From Neorhizobium galegae (GTDB lineage: Bacteria; Pseudomonadota; Alphaproteobacteria; Rhizobiales; Rhizobiaceae), in the NCBI RefSeq assembly GCF_021391675.1, contig NZ_CP090095.1, positions 2,051,501 to 2,115,500 on the forward strand: a stretch of DNA of 64,000 bases, given 5' to 3'. A program made the translations under genes and the position numbers. Positions within the stretch are counted from its first letter, which is position 1. Each line of letters opens with the position of its first letter. Positions 20,571 to 31,195 of the stretch are shown here, one piece after another. Under the pieces are notes generated by a model, which ran no database searches, was not told the origin of the DNA, and saw nothing but the letters and a program-made list of their open reading frames with translations.

Positions 20571-21523
20571 ACGAGGGAACCTTCGTAGCGCAGCCCGTCC
20601 GGCCGGTCGCGGGAAAGCAGCAGCGGCCCGTCGAGATCCGCATAGTCTGCATCCTGGGCGAGCAGCACGGCCGGCGCCATGGCGAGCGAGGAGCCGACCA
20701 TGCAGCCGATCATCACGGCAAATCCAAGCCGCTGTGCCTCCGCCTTCATCGCCAGCGCCTCGGTCAGTCCGCCGGTCTTGTCGAGCTTGATGTTGACCGC
20801 GTCGTACCGGTCGCGAAGGCTTTCCAGGTCCTTCGTGGCGTGCACGCTTTCATCTGCACAGACGGAAACGAGGCGGCGGATACGGCCAAGCGCCGCATCC
20901 TGGCCGGCGGGCAATGGCTGTTCGATCAACGACACATTGGTTTCCGCGGCAATCGCCATATGGCGGGCGAGGTTTTGCTCGGTCCATCCTTCGTTTGCAT
21001 CGACGATGATCCGCGTGGCCGGCGCGGCATCACGAACGGCCCTCAGCCGGGTCTCGTCATTGTCGGTTCCGAGCTTGACCTTGAGAAGCGGACGTTGCGC
21101 GTTCCTTGCAGCTTCGGCCGCCATGGCCTCCGGTTCCCCGAGCGACAGTGTGAAGGCGGTGACGAAGGGTTTGCGGCTGGTAGCGCCGATCATATCGGCA
21201 ACGCGCCGCCCGCTCAGCTTCGCCTCGAGGTCCCAGAGAGCGCAGTCGACGGCATTTCGCGCGGCACCCGGCTCCATCCGCCTCCGCAATTCTTCGCGTG
21301 TCAGACCGGCACGGATGGCATCGGCGACCGCTTCGATCTCCGCCATCACACCGTCCAGGCTCTCGCCATAACGCTTGTAAGGCACACATTCCCCGCGGCC
21401 GGAAACGCCGTTCTCACTGACGACGCAGGTGATGACTTCCGCCTCGGTCTTCGAGCCGCGGGAGATCGTGAACGAACCGGAGATTGGAAACGTCTCTATT
21501 GTGGCTTCGAGGTGACGGCTCAT
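20540..21523 (-). CDS. dgcA: Dipeptide epimerase (enolase superfamily)
   Basis: A 327-residue muconate-lactonizing-type enolase-superfamily enzyme. The catalytic set is visible: KVK near residue 154 (acid/base Lys), VDANEGWT, IEQPLP and CADESVH (metal ligands), and NIKLDKTGG with the second Lys. The family epimerises L-Ala-D/L-Glu and similar dipeptides in murein recycling; the symbol dgcA follows rhizobial usage and substrate is not proven. It is convergent and overlapping with the MFS gene and divergent from the lipid transporter. Confidence 0.85.
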   Translation of the reverse strand: MSRHLEATIETFPISGSFTISRGSKTEAEVITCVVSENGVSGRGECVPYKRYGESLDGVMAEIEAVADAIRAGLTREELRRRMEPGAARNAVDCALWDLEAKLSGRRVADMIGATSRKPFVTAFTLSLGEPEAMAAEAARNAQRPLLKVKLGTDNDETRLRAVRDAAPATRIIVDANEGWTEQNLARHMAIAAETNVSLIEQPLPAGQDAALGRIRRLVSVCADESVHATKDLESLRDRYDAVNIKLDKTGGLTEALAMKAEAQRLGFAVMIGCMVGSSLAMAPAVLLAQDADYADLDGPLLLSRDRPDGLRYEGSLVYPPEATLWG

Positions 21524-21640
21524 GGTTTTACGCGTCCCGTTGTGGCAAATCCCTATGACGCAGCTATATTGCCGGTCTCGAAAGTGCGATCAACCGCATC
21601 GTATTGAAACTTCTGACTAGCTTAGGCGCGAAAGAAACAC

Positions 21641-22786
21641 GTGACGTTCCAGCCAGCCGAAATCAAGGCCGAAAATATGCCCGGCGACGGCGGCGAGCGG
21701 TACGTATTGGCCGGCGAATGGCGCGGCCCGACGATATCACCTGTGCTCAAGGAGTTCGAGCGGCTCGAAAATGCCGCAAACCGGGGCAAGGTGGAGATCG
21801 ATCTTTCCGGTATCACCGGCGTCGATACGGCCGGCGCCTGGCTCATCCGCCGGCTGATGACCGCCAAGGGCGGGCAGGGCGGAGAAGCAGCCCTGGTGGG
21901 CGGCGAAGGCCCGATCCGGGAACTGATCGGCGTCTTGCCGGAACACGTTCCTGCGCCGCCTGCGGACGCCGGAGCTAAGGGAAACCTGTTCGAACGCCTG
22001 TTTGTGCCGCTCGGCAAAGTGATGGTCTCGCTCGGCGGCGATTTCTATGCAGCCATGCATATTCTCGGCTCGGCGGTTCGCGGTGCGCAGATGAAATTCG
22101 GCCGAGGTGCGGGCGTCTCGCCGGCGTCGGTCGTCACCCACATCGACCGCATGGGCGTGCGGGCGGTGCCGATCATCGTGCTGATGTCCTTCCTGATCGG
22201 CGCGATCATTGCCCAGCAGGGCGCCTTCCAGCTCCGGTATTTCGGCGCCGAGATTTTTGTCGTCGATCTGGTCGGCATCCTGCAGCTTCGCGAGATCGGC
22301 GTGCTGCTGACGGCGATCATGATCGCCGGCCGTTCGGGCAGCGCCATCACCGCCGAGATCGGTTCGATGAAGATGCGCGAGGAGATCGACGCCTTGACGG
22401 TGATCGGCCTCAATCCGGTCGGCGTGCTGATTTTTCCGCGCCTTGTGGCTCTGACGGTGGCCTTGCCGCTGCTGACGATCATCGCCAATTTTTCGGCGCT
22501 GTTCGGGGCGGCCGTCGTCGCCCTTGCCTATTCGGGCATTACCTTCGATACCTACCTGTCCCGTCTTCACGAGGCGATCGACCATACCTCCGTTGCCTCC
22601 GGCATGATCAAGGCGCCGTTCATGGCGCTGGCCATCGGCATCGTCGCCGCCGTCGAGGGCATGAAAGTCGGCGGCAGCGCCGAATCGCTCGGCCAGCACG
22701 TCACCACTTCGGTGGTGAAATCGATCTTCGCCGTTATCTTCATAGATGCGATGTTCGCCCTCTTTTATTCCGCGATCGATTTCTGA
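21641..22786 (+). CDS. mlaE: MlaE-family lipid ABC transporter permease with N-terminal STAS domain
   Basis: A 381-residue protein fusing a STAS-like domain (residues 10-110, LSGITGVDTAGAWLI) to an MlaE permease (residues about 130-381) with the conserved GRSGSAITAEIGSMKMREEIDA-type loop split over residues 230-255. MlaE moves phospholipids between membranes with MlaF and MlaD. The GTG at 21641 is the only reasonable start. The stop overlaps the MlaF start by one base. Confidence 0.92.
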   Translation: MTFQPAEIKAENMPGDGGERYVLAGEWRGPTISPVLKEFERLENAANRGKVEIDLSGITGVDTAGAWLIRRLMTAKGGQGGEAALVGGEGPIRELIGVLPEHVPAPPADAGAKGNLFERLFVPLGKVMVSLGGDFYAAMHILGSAVRGAQMKFGRGAGVSPASVVTHIDRMGVRAVPIIVLMSFLIGAIIAQQGAFQLRYFGAEIFVVDLVGILQLREIGVLLTAIMIAGRSGSAITAEIGSMKMREEIDALTVIGLNPVGVLIFPRLVALTVALPLLTIIANFSALFGAAVVALAYSGITFDTYLSRLHEAIDHTSVASGMIKAPFMALAIGIVAAVEGMKVGGSAESLGQHVTTSVVKSIFAVIFIDAMFALFYSAIDF

Positions 22787-23631
22787 TGGAGAACGGTTTG
22801 GAAGAGGTGCCGCAGACCGCGATCAAGGACAAGTCGAATGGCCGACAGGTGGTGCTGTCGGTCCGCGACTTGACGGTCGGCTTCGGCGACAAGCTGGTGC
22901 TCGACCACCTGAACCTCGACATTTATCGCGGCGAGATCCTTGGCTTCGTCGGCGCATCCGGCACCGGCAAGTCGGTGCTGATGCGCACCGTGCTCAGCCT
23001 TTTGCCGCACCGTTCCGGCACGATCCACATTCTCGGCGCCGACTACGACACCGTTTCGGAAGACGAGCGCATGGCGCTCGATACGCGGCTCGGTGTGCTC
23101 TTCCAGCATGGAGCGCTGTTCTCGGCCCTGACGGTGAAGGAAAACATTCAGCTGCCGATGCGCGAATATCTCGATCTGCCGCAGTCGCTGATGGACGAGC
23201 TCGCCTACCTGAAGATCGATATGGTCGGCCTGCCGCCTGACGCTGCCGACAAATATCCATCCGAACTGTCGGGCGGCATGATCAAGCGCGCTGCGCTTGC
23301 CCGCGCCCTGGCGCTCGATCCGGACCTCGTTTTCCTCGATGAGCCGACCTCCGGCCTCGATCCGATCGGCGCCGCCGATTTCGACGCGCTGATCGCCAGG
23401 CTGCGCGATACGCTGGGCCTGACCGTCTACATGGTGACCCACGACCTCGATAGTCTGTTCTCTGTCTGCGACAGAATTGCTGTGCTTGGAGAGAAACGGG
23501 TCTTGGTCGAGGGTACGCTTGAGGATATGTTTGCCTGTGACGATCCATGGGTACAGTCCTATTTCCGCGGCAAGCGGGCGCGGTCAGTCTTGGTCCAAGA
23601 AAAGCAGCCTGCGGCAGAAGTAGAAGAGTGA
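22786..23631 (+). CDS. mlaF: MlaF-family ABC transporter ATPase
   Basis: A 281-residue ATPase with Walker A GASGTGKS near residue 56, the Q-loop LFQHGALFSAL, signature LSGGMIKRAALARAL near residue 164, Walker B DPDLVFLDEPTSGLDP and the H-loop VTHDLDS. The GALFSALTV segment is typical of MlaF. It is the energising subunit for the permease just upstream, with which it is coupled (ATG overlaps TGA). Confidence 0.93.
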   Translation: MENGLEEVPQTAIKDKSNGRQVVLSVRDLTVGFGDKLVLDHLNLDIYRGEILGFVGASGTGKSVLMRTVLSLLPHRSGTIHILGADYDTVSEDERMALDTRLGVLFQHGALFSALTVKENIQLPMREYLDLPQSLMDELAYLKIDMVGLPPDAADKYPSELSGGMIKRAALARALALDPDLVFLDEPTSGLDPIGAADFDALIARLRDTLGLTVYMVTHDLDSLFSVCDRIAVLGEKRVLVEGTLEDMFACDDPWVQSYFRGKRARSVLVQEKQPAAEVEE

Positions 23632-23639
23632 CGTAATCT

Positions 23640-25010
23640 ATGGAAACCAGAGCCAACTACGCCCTTGTCGGTTTCTTCACCTTGCTGGTGATCGCCGCCG
23701 CTTTCGGCTTCGTCTACTGGATGGCGCAATCCGGCCGCGGCGGACCGACGGCCGAACTGGCGATCCGCATCCCGGGCTCGGCGAACGGCTTGTCGGTCGG
23801 CTCTCCGGTTCGCTTCAACGGCATTCCGGTCGGTTCGGTGCGCAGCCTGACGATCGATCCGGACGATCCCCGTTATTCGATCGCTTTCACCGAAGTGCGG
23901 GCCGATGCACCCGTCTATCAGTCCACCCAGGCCGCACTCGAAGTGCAGGGCCTGACGGGGGCTGCCTATATCGAGCTTTCCGGCGGCGCCAAGGGGGAGG
24001 AGAACATCCTCCAGAAATCGATCGAGAACGGCCGGCCGGCCGTGCTGATCGCCGAGCAGTCGAGCGTCACCAACCTGCTCGCCACCGCCGACAAGATCCT
24101 CGACCGGGCAGACGCGGCGATTAGCGATATTCAAGGCTTTGTCGCCGATGCAAGAGGTCCGCTGACCCAGACAATCCGCAATGTGGAAACCTTCACCTCG
24201 GCGCTTGCCCAGAATTCCGACAGCATCGACAAGTTCCTGAACAGCCTCTCGACGCTTTCGACGACGATCGACCGGGTCTCCGGAACGCTGAACTCCACGC
24301 TTGCAGCCGCCGAACGGCTGGTGAGCGCGATCGATGCGGAAAAGATCAATGCCGTGGTCTCCAACACGGAGCGCGCCACCCGCAATATCGCCACGGCCTC
24401 GGATAAGTTCGACGACCTGGTGACCAATGTCCGGAACGCCGCCGCCAATTTCGAGAAGGCGGGAGCGGACGCCCAGGTCCTTCTGAAGCGCGCCGATACC
24501 GTGCTGGGCGCCGTCAATACCGATCAGGTCGCGACGACGATCCGCAATATTACAGCCGCCTCCGAGGACGCCCGCCAGACCATCGGCTCGGCCCGGGACG
24601 TGGTCGGCAATTTCGTTCACCGCAAGGACGATATCGACCGCGCGATCGGCGATTTCACGGACCTCGCCCGGAAGCTCAACGACGCTTCGAGCCGCGTCGA
24701 CGGCATTCTTGCCAAGGTGGACGGGTTTGTGTCGAGCGACGACTCGCAAGGGCTGTTTGCCGAGGCGCGCAAGACGCTGGAATCCTTCCGCACCGTGGCC
24801 GACAATATCAATGCCCGGGTCGGGCCGATCGCCGACAACCTGTCGCGCTTCTCGGCAGGCGGCCTGAGGGACATCCAGACGCTGGTCAACGACGCGCGCC
24901 GCACGGTGCTGTCGCTCGACCAGACGATCACCAATTTCGACCAGAACCCGCAGCGGCTGATCTTCGGCGGCGAGACGGTGAAGGAATATGACGGCAGGAC
25001 GCGGCGGTAA
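23640..25010 (+). CDS. mlaD: MlaD-family (MCE) lipid-binding protein
   Basis: A 456-residue membrane-anchored protein: one N-terminal transmembrane segment (residues 8-28), an MCE domain at about residues 38-118 (GLSVGSPVRFNGIPVGSV, LEVQGLTGAAYIEL), then a long helical region rich in Asn, Ala, Ser and Thr (residues 150-440), predicted coiled coil. The C-terminal helices are much longer than in E. coli MlaD, nearer to PqiB/LetB-like or TtgC-type proteins of rhizobia. It starts 8 nt after mlaF. Confidence 0.9.
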   Translation: METRANYALVGFFTLLVIAAAFGFVYWMAQSGRGGPTAELAIRIPGSANGLSVGSPVRFNGIPVGSVRSLTIDPDDPRYSIAFTEVRADAPVYQSTQAALEVQGLTGAAYIELSGGAKGEENILQKSIENGRPAVLIAEQSSVTNLLATADKILDRADAAISDIQGFVADARGPLTQTIRNVETFTSALAQNSDSIDKFLNSLSTLSTTIDRVSGTLNSTLAAAERLVSAIDAEKINAVVSNTERATRNIATASDKFDDLVTNVRNAAANFEKAGADAQVLLKRADTVLGAVNTDQVATTIRNITAASEDARQTIGSARDVVGNFVHRKDDIDRAIGDFTDLARKLNDASSRVDGILAKVDGFVSSDDSQGLFAEARKTLESFRTVADNINARVGPIADNLSRFSAGGLRDIQTLVNDARRTVLSLDQTITNFDQNPQRLIFGGETVKEYDGRTRR

Positions 25011-25045
25011 GCGCGGCGTTTTCAGTGTTTGAGAATGGGGTTTTA

Positions 25046-25663
25046 ATGACCGGTTCGGAGTTACTGATGCGACGTGCGGCGACCCACGCCTCGGCTCTGC
25101 TTGTCCTGCCGCTGATTGCGGCCCTGGTGAGTGGCTGCGGCAGCAAGGCGAACAACGACACGTTCGATCTGTCGATCACTCCGTCTGGCCAGGGGGCTTC
25201 CGCCCGCAACCGGCAGATACTGGTGCCGGAACCCACGGCGTTGAAGCTGCTGAACAGTGAGCAGGTGATCGTGCGCGTTTCGCCCTCCGAGATCCAGTAT
25301 CTCGCCGATTCCCGCTGGGGCGACCGCCTGCCGGCCCTCGTCCAGTCGAAGCTGGTCGAAGCCTTTGAAAACTCCGGCCGCCTCGGCGGCGTCGGCAAAC
25401 CGGGGCAGGGCCTTGCGATCGACTATCAGGTCGTGACCGATATCCGGGCCTTCGAGGTGACCGCCGGCAGCCCCCGCCTCGCCAATGTCGAGATCTCGGC
25501 AAAAATCCTCAACGACCGCAACGGCACGGTGCGCGCCCAGAGCGTGTTCAAGGCGACGTCTCCGGTCTCGGGCGCCGAGAACCGCGATTTCATCGAGGCG
25601 CTGGATCGCGCCTTCGCCAAGGTCGGCGCCGAGATCGTCGACTGGTCGCTGAAATCGATGTGA
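25046..25663 (+). CDS. ABC-type transport auxiliary lipoprotein (PqiC/DUF330-like)
   Basis: A 205-residue lipoprotein: signal region ending in the lipobox LVSGC (Cys near residue 32 of this start), then a domain of the ABC_trans_aux type (ILVPEPTALKLLNSEQVIVR, QYLADSRWGDRLPALVQSKL, IDYQVVTDIRAFEV). Such proteins work at the outer membrane end of MCE transport systems. The ATG at 25046 has GGGG upstream; GTG 25025 and ATG 25067 are also possible. Last gene of the mlaEFD operon. Confidence 0.85.
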   Translation: MTGSELLMRRAATHASALLVLPLIAALVSGCGSKANNDTFDLSITPSGQGASARNRQILVPEPTALKLLNSEQVIVRVSPSEIQYLADSRWGDRLPALVQSKLVEAFENSGRLGGVGKPGQGLAIDYQVVTDIRAFEVTAGSPRLANVEISAKILNDRNGTVRAQSVFKATSPVSGAENRDFIEALDRAFAKVGAEIVDWSLKSM

Positions 25664-25783
25664 TACTCGCAGGGCCTGGTCGTTTCGGCCGGCGAGATCG
25701 GGTTCGCATCAATCGCCTGAGTCGCGGATATCCATTGGAACCGGTGCACTTGGACTCGCAGGCCTAAACGGTGGTGTGAAGCT

Positions 25784-26293
25784 ATGGATGACCACGGCCG
25801 AACGATGATCGTGCTGGACCGCGGCTCCTCGCGCTTCCAGTTCCGGGCTGGGGCGCTGATCTGGTCAAACCGGCATATCCTGATCCATCGGGCCGTGAAC
25901 GATCCCTTCTGGGCCTTGCCCGGCGGGCGCGTGGAATTTCATGAGGCAGGTGCCGATGCGCTGGCGCGCGAGATCGAAGAGGAAATCGGCTGTGGAGCTC
26001 GCGTCGGGCCGCTCCGCTTCGTGATCGAAAACTTCTTTGAGCTCGGAGGTCGAAAAGCCCATGAGATCGGCTTCTATTTCGAGGCGGAACTTTCACGGCC
26101 CCTTGCCTTCGACGAAGATGAGATCATCCATCGCAGCCGTGACGGTGAAACCGATCTGGAGTTTCGGTGGGTGCTGCCAACGCTGGATAATTTGAACGCG
26201 TTTGACCTCAAGCCGCTGCCTCTTCGTGGCCTTCTCAACACGACGCCGGAAGGAATGAAGCATATCGTTTACCGGGATGGACCTGTCCCTTGA
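25784..26293 (+). CDS. Nudix hydrolase
   Basis: A 169-residue protein with an intact Nudix box at about residues 47-69 (GGRVEFHEAGADA then LAREIEEEIG), giving the G-x5-E-x7-REUxEExGU pattern. The family hydrolyses nucleoside diphosphates linked to another group; the substrate cannot be told. The ATG at 25784 is followed by a second ATG nearby in a different frame. A bidirectional terminator separates it from the GPR gene. Confidence 0.88.
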   Translation: MDDHGRTMIVLDRGSSRFQFRAGALIWSNRHILIHRAVNDPFWALPGGRVEFHEAGADALAREIEEEIGCGARVGPLRFVIENFFELGGRKAHEIGFYFEAELSRPLAFDEDEIIHRSRDGETDLEFRWVLPTLDNLNAFDLKPLPLRGLLNTTPEGMKHIVYRDGPVP

Positions 26294-26386
26294 AACCCGA
26301 CCGAAACGGTTTTCCTTCCAGTTTTAAAGGCTCCGTCAGTTGCAACCCGCAGCTCAAGTTCTGAAAGCTGTGCAGATCCGCCAACA

Positions 26387-26414
26387 AAAAGGCCGCCTCG
26401 AAAGGCGGCCTTTT
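26387..26414. terminator. Bidirectional terminator between Nudix and GPR genes
   Basis: A 12-bp stem AAAAGGCCGCCT/AGGCGGCCTTTT with a CGAA loop gives a T-run in both directions. It lies 94 nt after the Nudix stop and 24 nt after the GPR stop on the other strand. Confidence 0.9.
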
Positions 26415-29400
26415 GTGTTCGTATTCCGATCCGGTTCTTAGTTGAACCGGCCGGCGGCGTGGGCCAGCATCGTGTAGACCTTGCCGGTATCCGAGGTGAG
26501 GTAGCTCTGGGTTACCGTCTTGTCGCGGTCGGTGCGGGCGACGTCGGCGAGCAGCTTTTCGAAATCGGCGATATAGCGGTCGACGGCGGTGCGGAATTCC
26601 GGTTCGCGGTCGTACTTGCGCTTGATCTCGTCGAAGGTCTGCTGACCCTTCAGCGTGTAGAGGCGACGGGTAAAGACGTCGCGCTCGCCGCGCTGGTAAC
26701 GCCGCCACAGGTCGACCGAGGCGTCATGGTCGATGGCGCGGGCGATATCGACCGACAGCGAATTCAGCGATTCCACCATATGGCGCGGATTGCGGTTGTC
26801 GCCGTTGCCGCGCGCAGCTGGGGCCGGTTCGGCGGCACGTGGTGCCGGCTGCGGCTGCTGACGGGGTGCCGGCGGTGTATCCGCCATCTCGTCGCGCGAT
26901 GCGCCGCGCAGCAGGTCGCTGATCCAGCCGCCGTCGGTGCCGCGTGGCTCCGGCGCGCGGGCGACGGGCGCCTGTGGCTGGCGATCGAGCGGCAGCGTGC
27001 CGCGCAGGGCGTTCCCAGCATAGGGATCGTTGCGTGGCGCAGGCGGAGCCGGCTGCGGGATGGCTGCGGCGGCAGGCTGAGGCTGCGGACGGGCAGGAGC
27101 CGGCTGCGGAGCGGGAGCAGGCGCCTGGCGCGGTGCCGAAGCTTCGGAGATCTCGAAGTTCTGCGTCGAGCGACCGACCAGCGCCGAGATGTCCTGCAGC
27201 GCCTTGATCTGCTCGGAGACGGCACGCCGCATGGCGGCCGCACTTTCCTTGGCTTCTTCCGGCAGGTCGAAGGCGCCGCGCTTGAGTTCGGTGCGGGTCG
27301 TATCCAGCTCGCGGCGGATATCCTGCGCCGAGCGGCGGATTTCGTCGGTTGCGCCGGAGAAGCGGTTGATGGCTTCCTCGACCGATTCCCGCAGCGTATC
27401 GCGCAGCTGTTCGGCGGCACTGCCGGAGCGGGTGGTGGCATCCGACAGCAGCTGCTCGACGTCGGTGAGCGACTGCGAAATGCTGCCGCGCATGCGCTCG
27501 GAAAGGTCGCGGGTGCGCTTCTCGGCGTCAGACAGCGTCGTCTCGATGGCGTGGTTGGCGTCGCTGCCGGCGCTGATCAGCGCTTCGCGCATCGCATCGG
27601 CGGTAACTTCGGCGCGATGCTGGGTTTCCCCGAGCGTCCGGCCGATATCGGCGAACGAGGCATGCAGGCTTTCGCGAAGCCGCGAGCCGACCTGCAGCGA
27701 ACGTTCTTCCGCCCGCTCGAAAGCGCCGTCGACCAGGGTCGTCAGGCTGCGCATCGTCGTCTCGATTTCCTCGGAACGCTTGACCAGGCCGGTCGACAGG
27801 TTGCGCAGTGCATTCTGGCGTTCGTCCAGCGTGCTGACGAGATTGGACTGTGCCGCACCGAGGAGTTCCGATGCTTCGACAAGCACCCTCGAATGGTCGT
27901 CGAAACGGCCGACGAGGCTGCTGACCTGCTCAAGCGTATTGCCGAAGACGTCCGACATACGGCCGATATTGTCTTCGAGCATGCGGGTCGAGCCGGAAAC
28001 GATATCGGCGGAGTTGGTTGCCGACTGAACGAACCGGTTGGCCGTGACGCTGAGCTTGCGGTCGGCCTCCGAAAGATGGTGGGCGACGGCATCGGCGGTG
28101 CTGCCGAGTTCCTTTGCCGACTCCTGGACCAGCGCCGAAATGCTCGAATTGCTTTCCGCCAGCTTGTCGATGAGGCTGTTGACGCTGGCTGACAGGCCCT
28201 GTTCGACGTGACGCATGGTGCCGGCGGCGCTTTCGGTCCGCTGCGTGATGGCTGCGAGCGTCTCGTTGGTCCGCGCAGCGATCGCGTCGACCAGCGCCGA
28301 GTTCTCGTTGCGGATACGTGCCGTCGATTCGTCCGTCGCAGACGAAAGCCGCGTGGTCGTTTCTTCCGTCGCGGCGGAGAGCCGTGCGGTCGTGTCCTCC
28401 GCAGCAGAGGAAATCCGTGCTGTCGTCTCCTGCGCCGCGGCGGAAAGCCGTTCGGCGCCCTGCTGGGCAGCGGTCGTCATCTGTTCGATGGCGGTGCGGC
28501 CGGTCGCGGCATATTCCTCGACCATGGGCTTTGCCTTTTCATCGAGGAGGCGTGCCAGTTCCGCCGAGCGACCGGCGAGCATGGAGTTCAGATCGCGGGC
28601 GCGGGCGTCGAGAGCCGAGTGGATGGCGTCGCCGCGGGCCGCGAGTGCCCGGTCGACGGCGTCCATGGCGGTGTCGAGCTGGTTTGCGGTATCGGCAAGT
28701 GTGGTGCGGATACCGTCGCCGCGCGAGTCGAGCGCCTTCTGTGCTTCGTCCAGCGCCTCGGAGATTGCCGTGACCTGGCGCTTCACCAGGCTGTCGGCTT
28801 CCGCGACCTTGTGGACGATCGCATTGCCGGCTTCCGAGAAGGCAAGCGCAACGGTTGCCGCCTGGCCGGCGAGCCGGTTCTGGGTTTCCGAAATCCGGCC
28901 GACGATCTGGGTCGACCGTTCCTCGATCGCCTTGGTGAATTCGGCGTTGCGGCTGGTGAGTTCCTCGGTGAACTCGGCACCGGCACGCGCCAGCACTTCG
29001 GCGGAGCGGGTGGCTTCGCTGTCCATGCTCTGGGCCGCGGCACCGACTGCTTCGCGCAGTGTCGAGGCAAGGCCGACGGCCTTGCTTTCGATGGTCTTGG
29101 TGACGTTGTCGAGACCGATGGTCAGCGCGCGGTCGATCGTGCCGAGGCGTTCCTCGATACGGGCGGTGCGGCCGTCCATGGTCTCGGTGATGCGGTCCGA
29201 AGCCTCGACGGCGACACGTTCCAGATCGGCCGTGCGGTTGGTGAGCGTCGCGGAAAGATTGACGCCGGCCTCGTCGACGAGCTGGGCTGCCTCGAGGATT
29301 TCGCCCCGGATCCGGCCTTCGAGCCCGCCGAACGTCGATTCGATGCGGCTGCCGGTTTCTTCGAGTGCGCCCTGAACCCCGCCGACCGTCTGACGGATGC

Positions 29401-30091
29401 GGTTGGAGAAGGCGTCGGCCGAGCGGCCGATTTCGCTCGCGGCATCGGAAAGCCGGACGGCGAGCGTACCGACATTGTCGCGCAGACGTTCTTCGAGCGA
29501 CTGCCCCGCAGTGTCTATAGCGCTGCGCAGCGCGTTCTGCTGCGTATCGAGCGACATTTCCAGCATTCCGGCGCTGGCCGCGATCGAGGTTCCGAAGGAG
29601 GTGACCTGGTCCTGCATCAGGTCGCCGATCTGGCTCTGGGCGTCGCCGAGCGTTGTCGCGAGCGACTTCGTGCGTTCGTCCAGGGTGTCGCGGATCTGCT
29701 CGTAACCGGAACCGAGCGTCGTTTCCAGCTGCTGGTGACCAAGGCCGATGGTTGCGGCGATACGCTCCTGAGTCGAGCCGAGAACGGCTTCGACGCGCTC
29801 CAGCCCGTCCGCCATGCCCGTTTCGAAACGCTGTGCGCCGGTTGTGAGCGCCGTCTCGATGCGGCCGCTTGCGCTGCCGACGGTCTGTTCGAGGCGATCG
29901 CCGCCGCTTTCGAGAACGCGGGCGATCTCTGCCGTCCGGTTTTCGAGCGACTGGTCGAGATTGAGCTGGTTATCGACATAGGCGTTGCGGATCGCTTCGG
30001 CGCGGGCCGCGAAGGATTGCTCGATGCGGACGTCGGCATCGATGAAGGTGTTGGCGATTGACGTCGACTTTTCGTCCAGCATGCTGGCGAG

Positions 30092-30487
30092 GCGGTCTTC
30101 ACCAAGCGCGAAGGAGGTGGCGATTTCCATCGACTTGTCGTCGAGGATTTCTGCAAGCCTGTCCCGGTTGACGCCCAGCGCCTCGTTGATTTCCGAGGTA
30201 CGGCGGGCCAGGTCTCCGCTCATGCGCTGTTCGGTTTCCGAAAGTGCGCGGGTGATGGAGTCCGACTTCTCGTCGAGCATGCCGGCGAGGCGATCTTCGC
30301 CGAGCGCGAAGGACGTGGCGATTTCCATCGACTTGTCTTCGAGGATTTCGGAAATCCGCTCGCGGTTGGCATCGAGCGACGTCTGCATTTCGGAAGCGCG
30401 CCGACCCAGCTCGTCACCGAGCCGCTGTTCGCTGGCAATGAGCGTGCGGGAGATGTGCTCCGACTTTTCGTCGAACATGCCGGCGAG
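30092..30487 (-). repeat. Two 66-residue (198-bp) tandem coding repeats in GPR
   Basis: Two successive 66-residue units start LAGMFDEKSE and LAGMLDEKSD and both end in DKSMEIATSFALGEDR; a third begins (LASMLDEKS). The DNA of the unit ends is close to identical at an offset of 198 bp (for example 30294-30350 against 30096-30152). Confidence 0.8.
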
Positions 30488-30689
30488 CCGCTCCGGCGCG
30501 CCGGACATCAACGTTTCGATCGCACTGGATTTCTGGCTCAGCACTTCCGTCAGATGATCGTGGCTTCCGGAAAGCGCAGCGACAATGGCGCCCGAGCGGA
30601 TTGCCAGGCTCTGTTCGAACTTGGCCTGGTTTTCCGAAAGCGTGCTGAGAAGGCTGCTGCCGCGGTCGGCGAGCGTTGCTTCGATGTCC

Positions 30690-31195
30690 TGACGTGCGCT
30701 TGCAAAGCCGGCGTGAAGTTCGCCGGTGCCGGATGCAAACACGTCCTTGAGCTCGCCGGTGCGCAACGCAAGCGCGTCCTGAAGCTCGGTGGCGCCCGTT
30801 CCGAGCACTCCGTGCAGTTCCCCGGTGCCCGAGGCAAGCACGCCCTGGAGTTCGCTGGTGCGCGTCGTCAATACGTCCTGGAGCTCGGTGGTGCGTGTTT
30901 CCAGTGCTTCGTGGAGTGCGCCGGTGCGCGTGGTAATGACGTCCTGGAACTCGCTGGTGCGTGCTTCAAGGGCTCCCTGAAGTTCCTCGGTGCGCGAGAC
31001 GAGTACGGACTGGAGTTCGCTGGTGCGTGTTCCGAGTACATCCCGAAGCTGGCTGGTCCTCGATCCGAGGACGTCCTGGAGTTCGCCCGTGTGCATCACG
31101 AGCGCGTCCTGGATTTCGGTGGCGCGGGAGGCCAGCGTATCCTGAATTTCAGTGCTTCGGGCCGACAACGCGTCGGACAGTTCGCGCGAGCGGCT
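30690..31195 (-). repeat. About twelve 42-bp (14-residue) coding repeats in GPR
   Basis: Repeated 14-residue units of the form RTSELQDVLxxRTxELQ follow one another (RTSQLRDVLGT, RTSELQSVLVS, RTEELQGALEA, RTTELQDVLTT and others). The spacing of 14 equals two heptads, as expected for a continuous amphipathic helix. At DNA level the 42-bp period is visible on the plus strand as repeated ctcggtggtgcg-like blocks. Confidence 0.8.

Noticed and set aside
28208..30061. 617-residue plus-strand frame opposite GPR
   Set aside because: Antisense of the repetitive coiled-coil gene; its own repeats mirror those of GPR.
30690..31195. CRISPR-like periodic repeats
   Set aside because: The 42-bp period is contiguous with no unique spacers and codes for 14-residue helical units in one frame.
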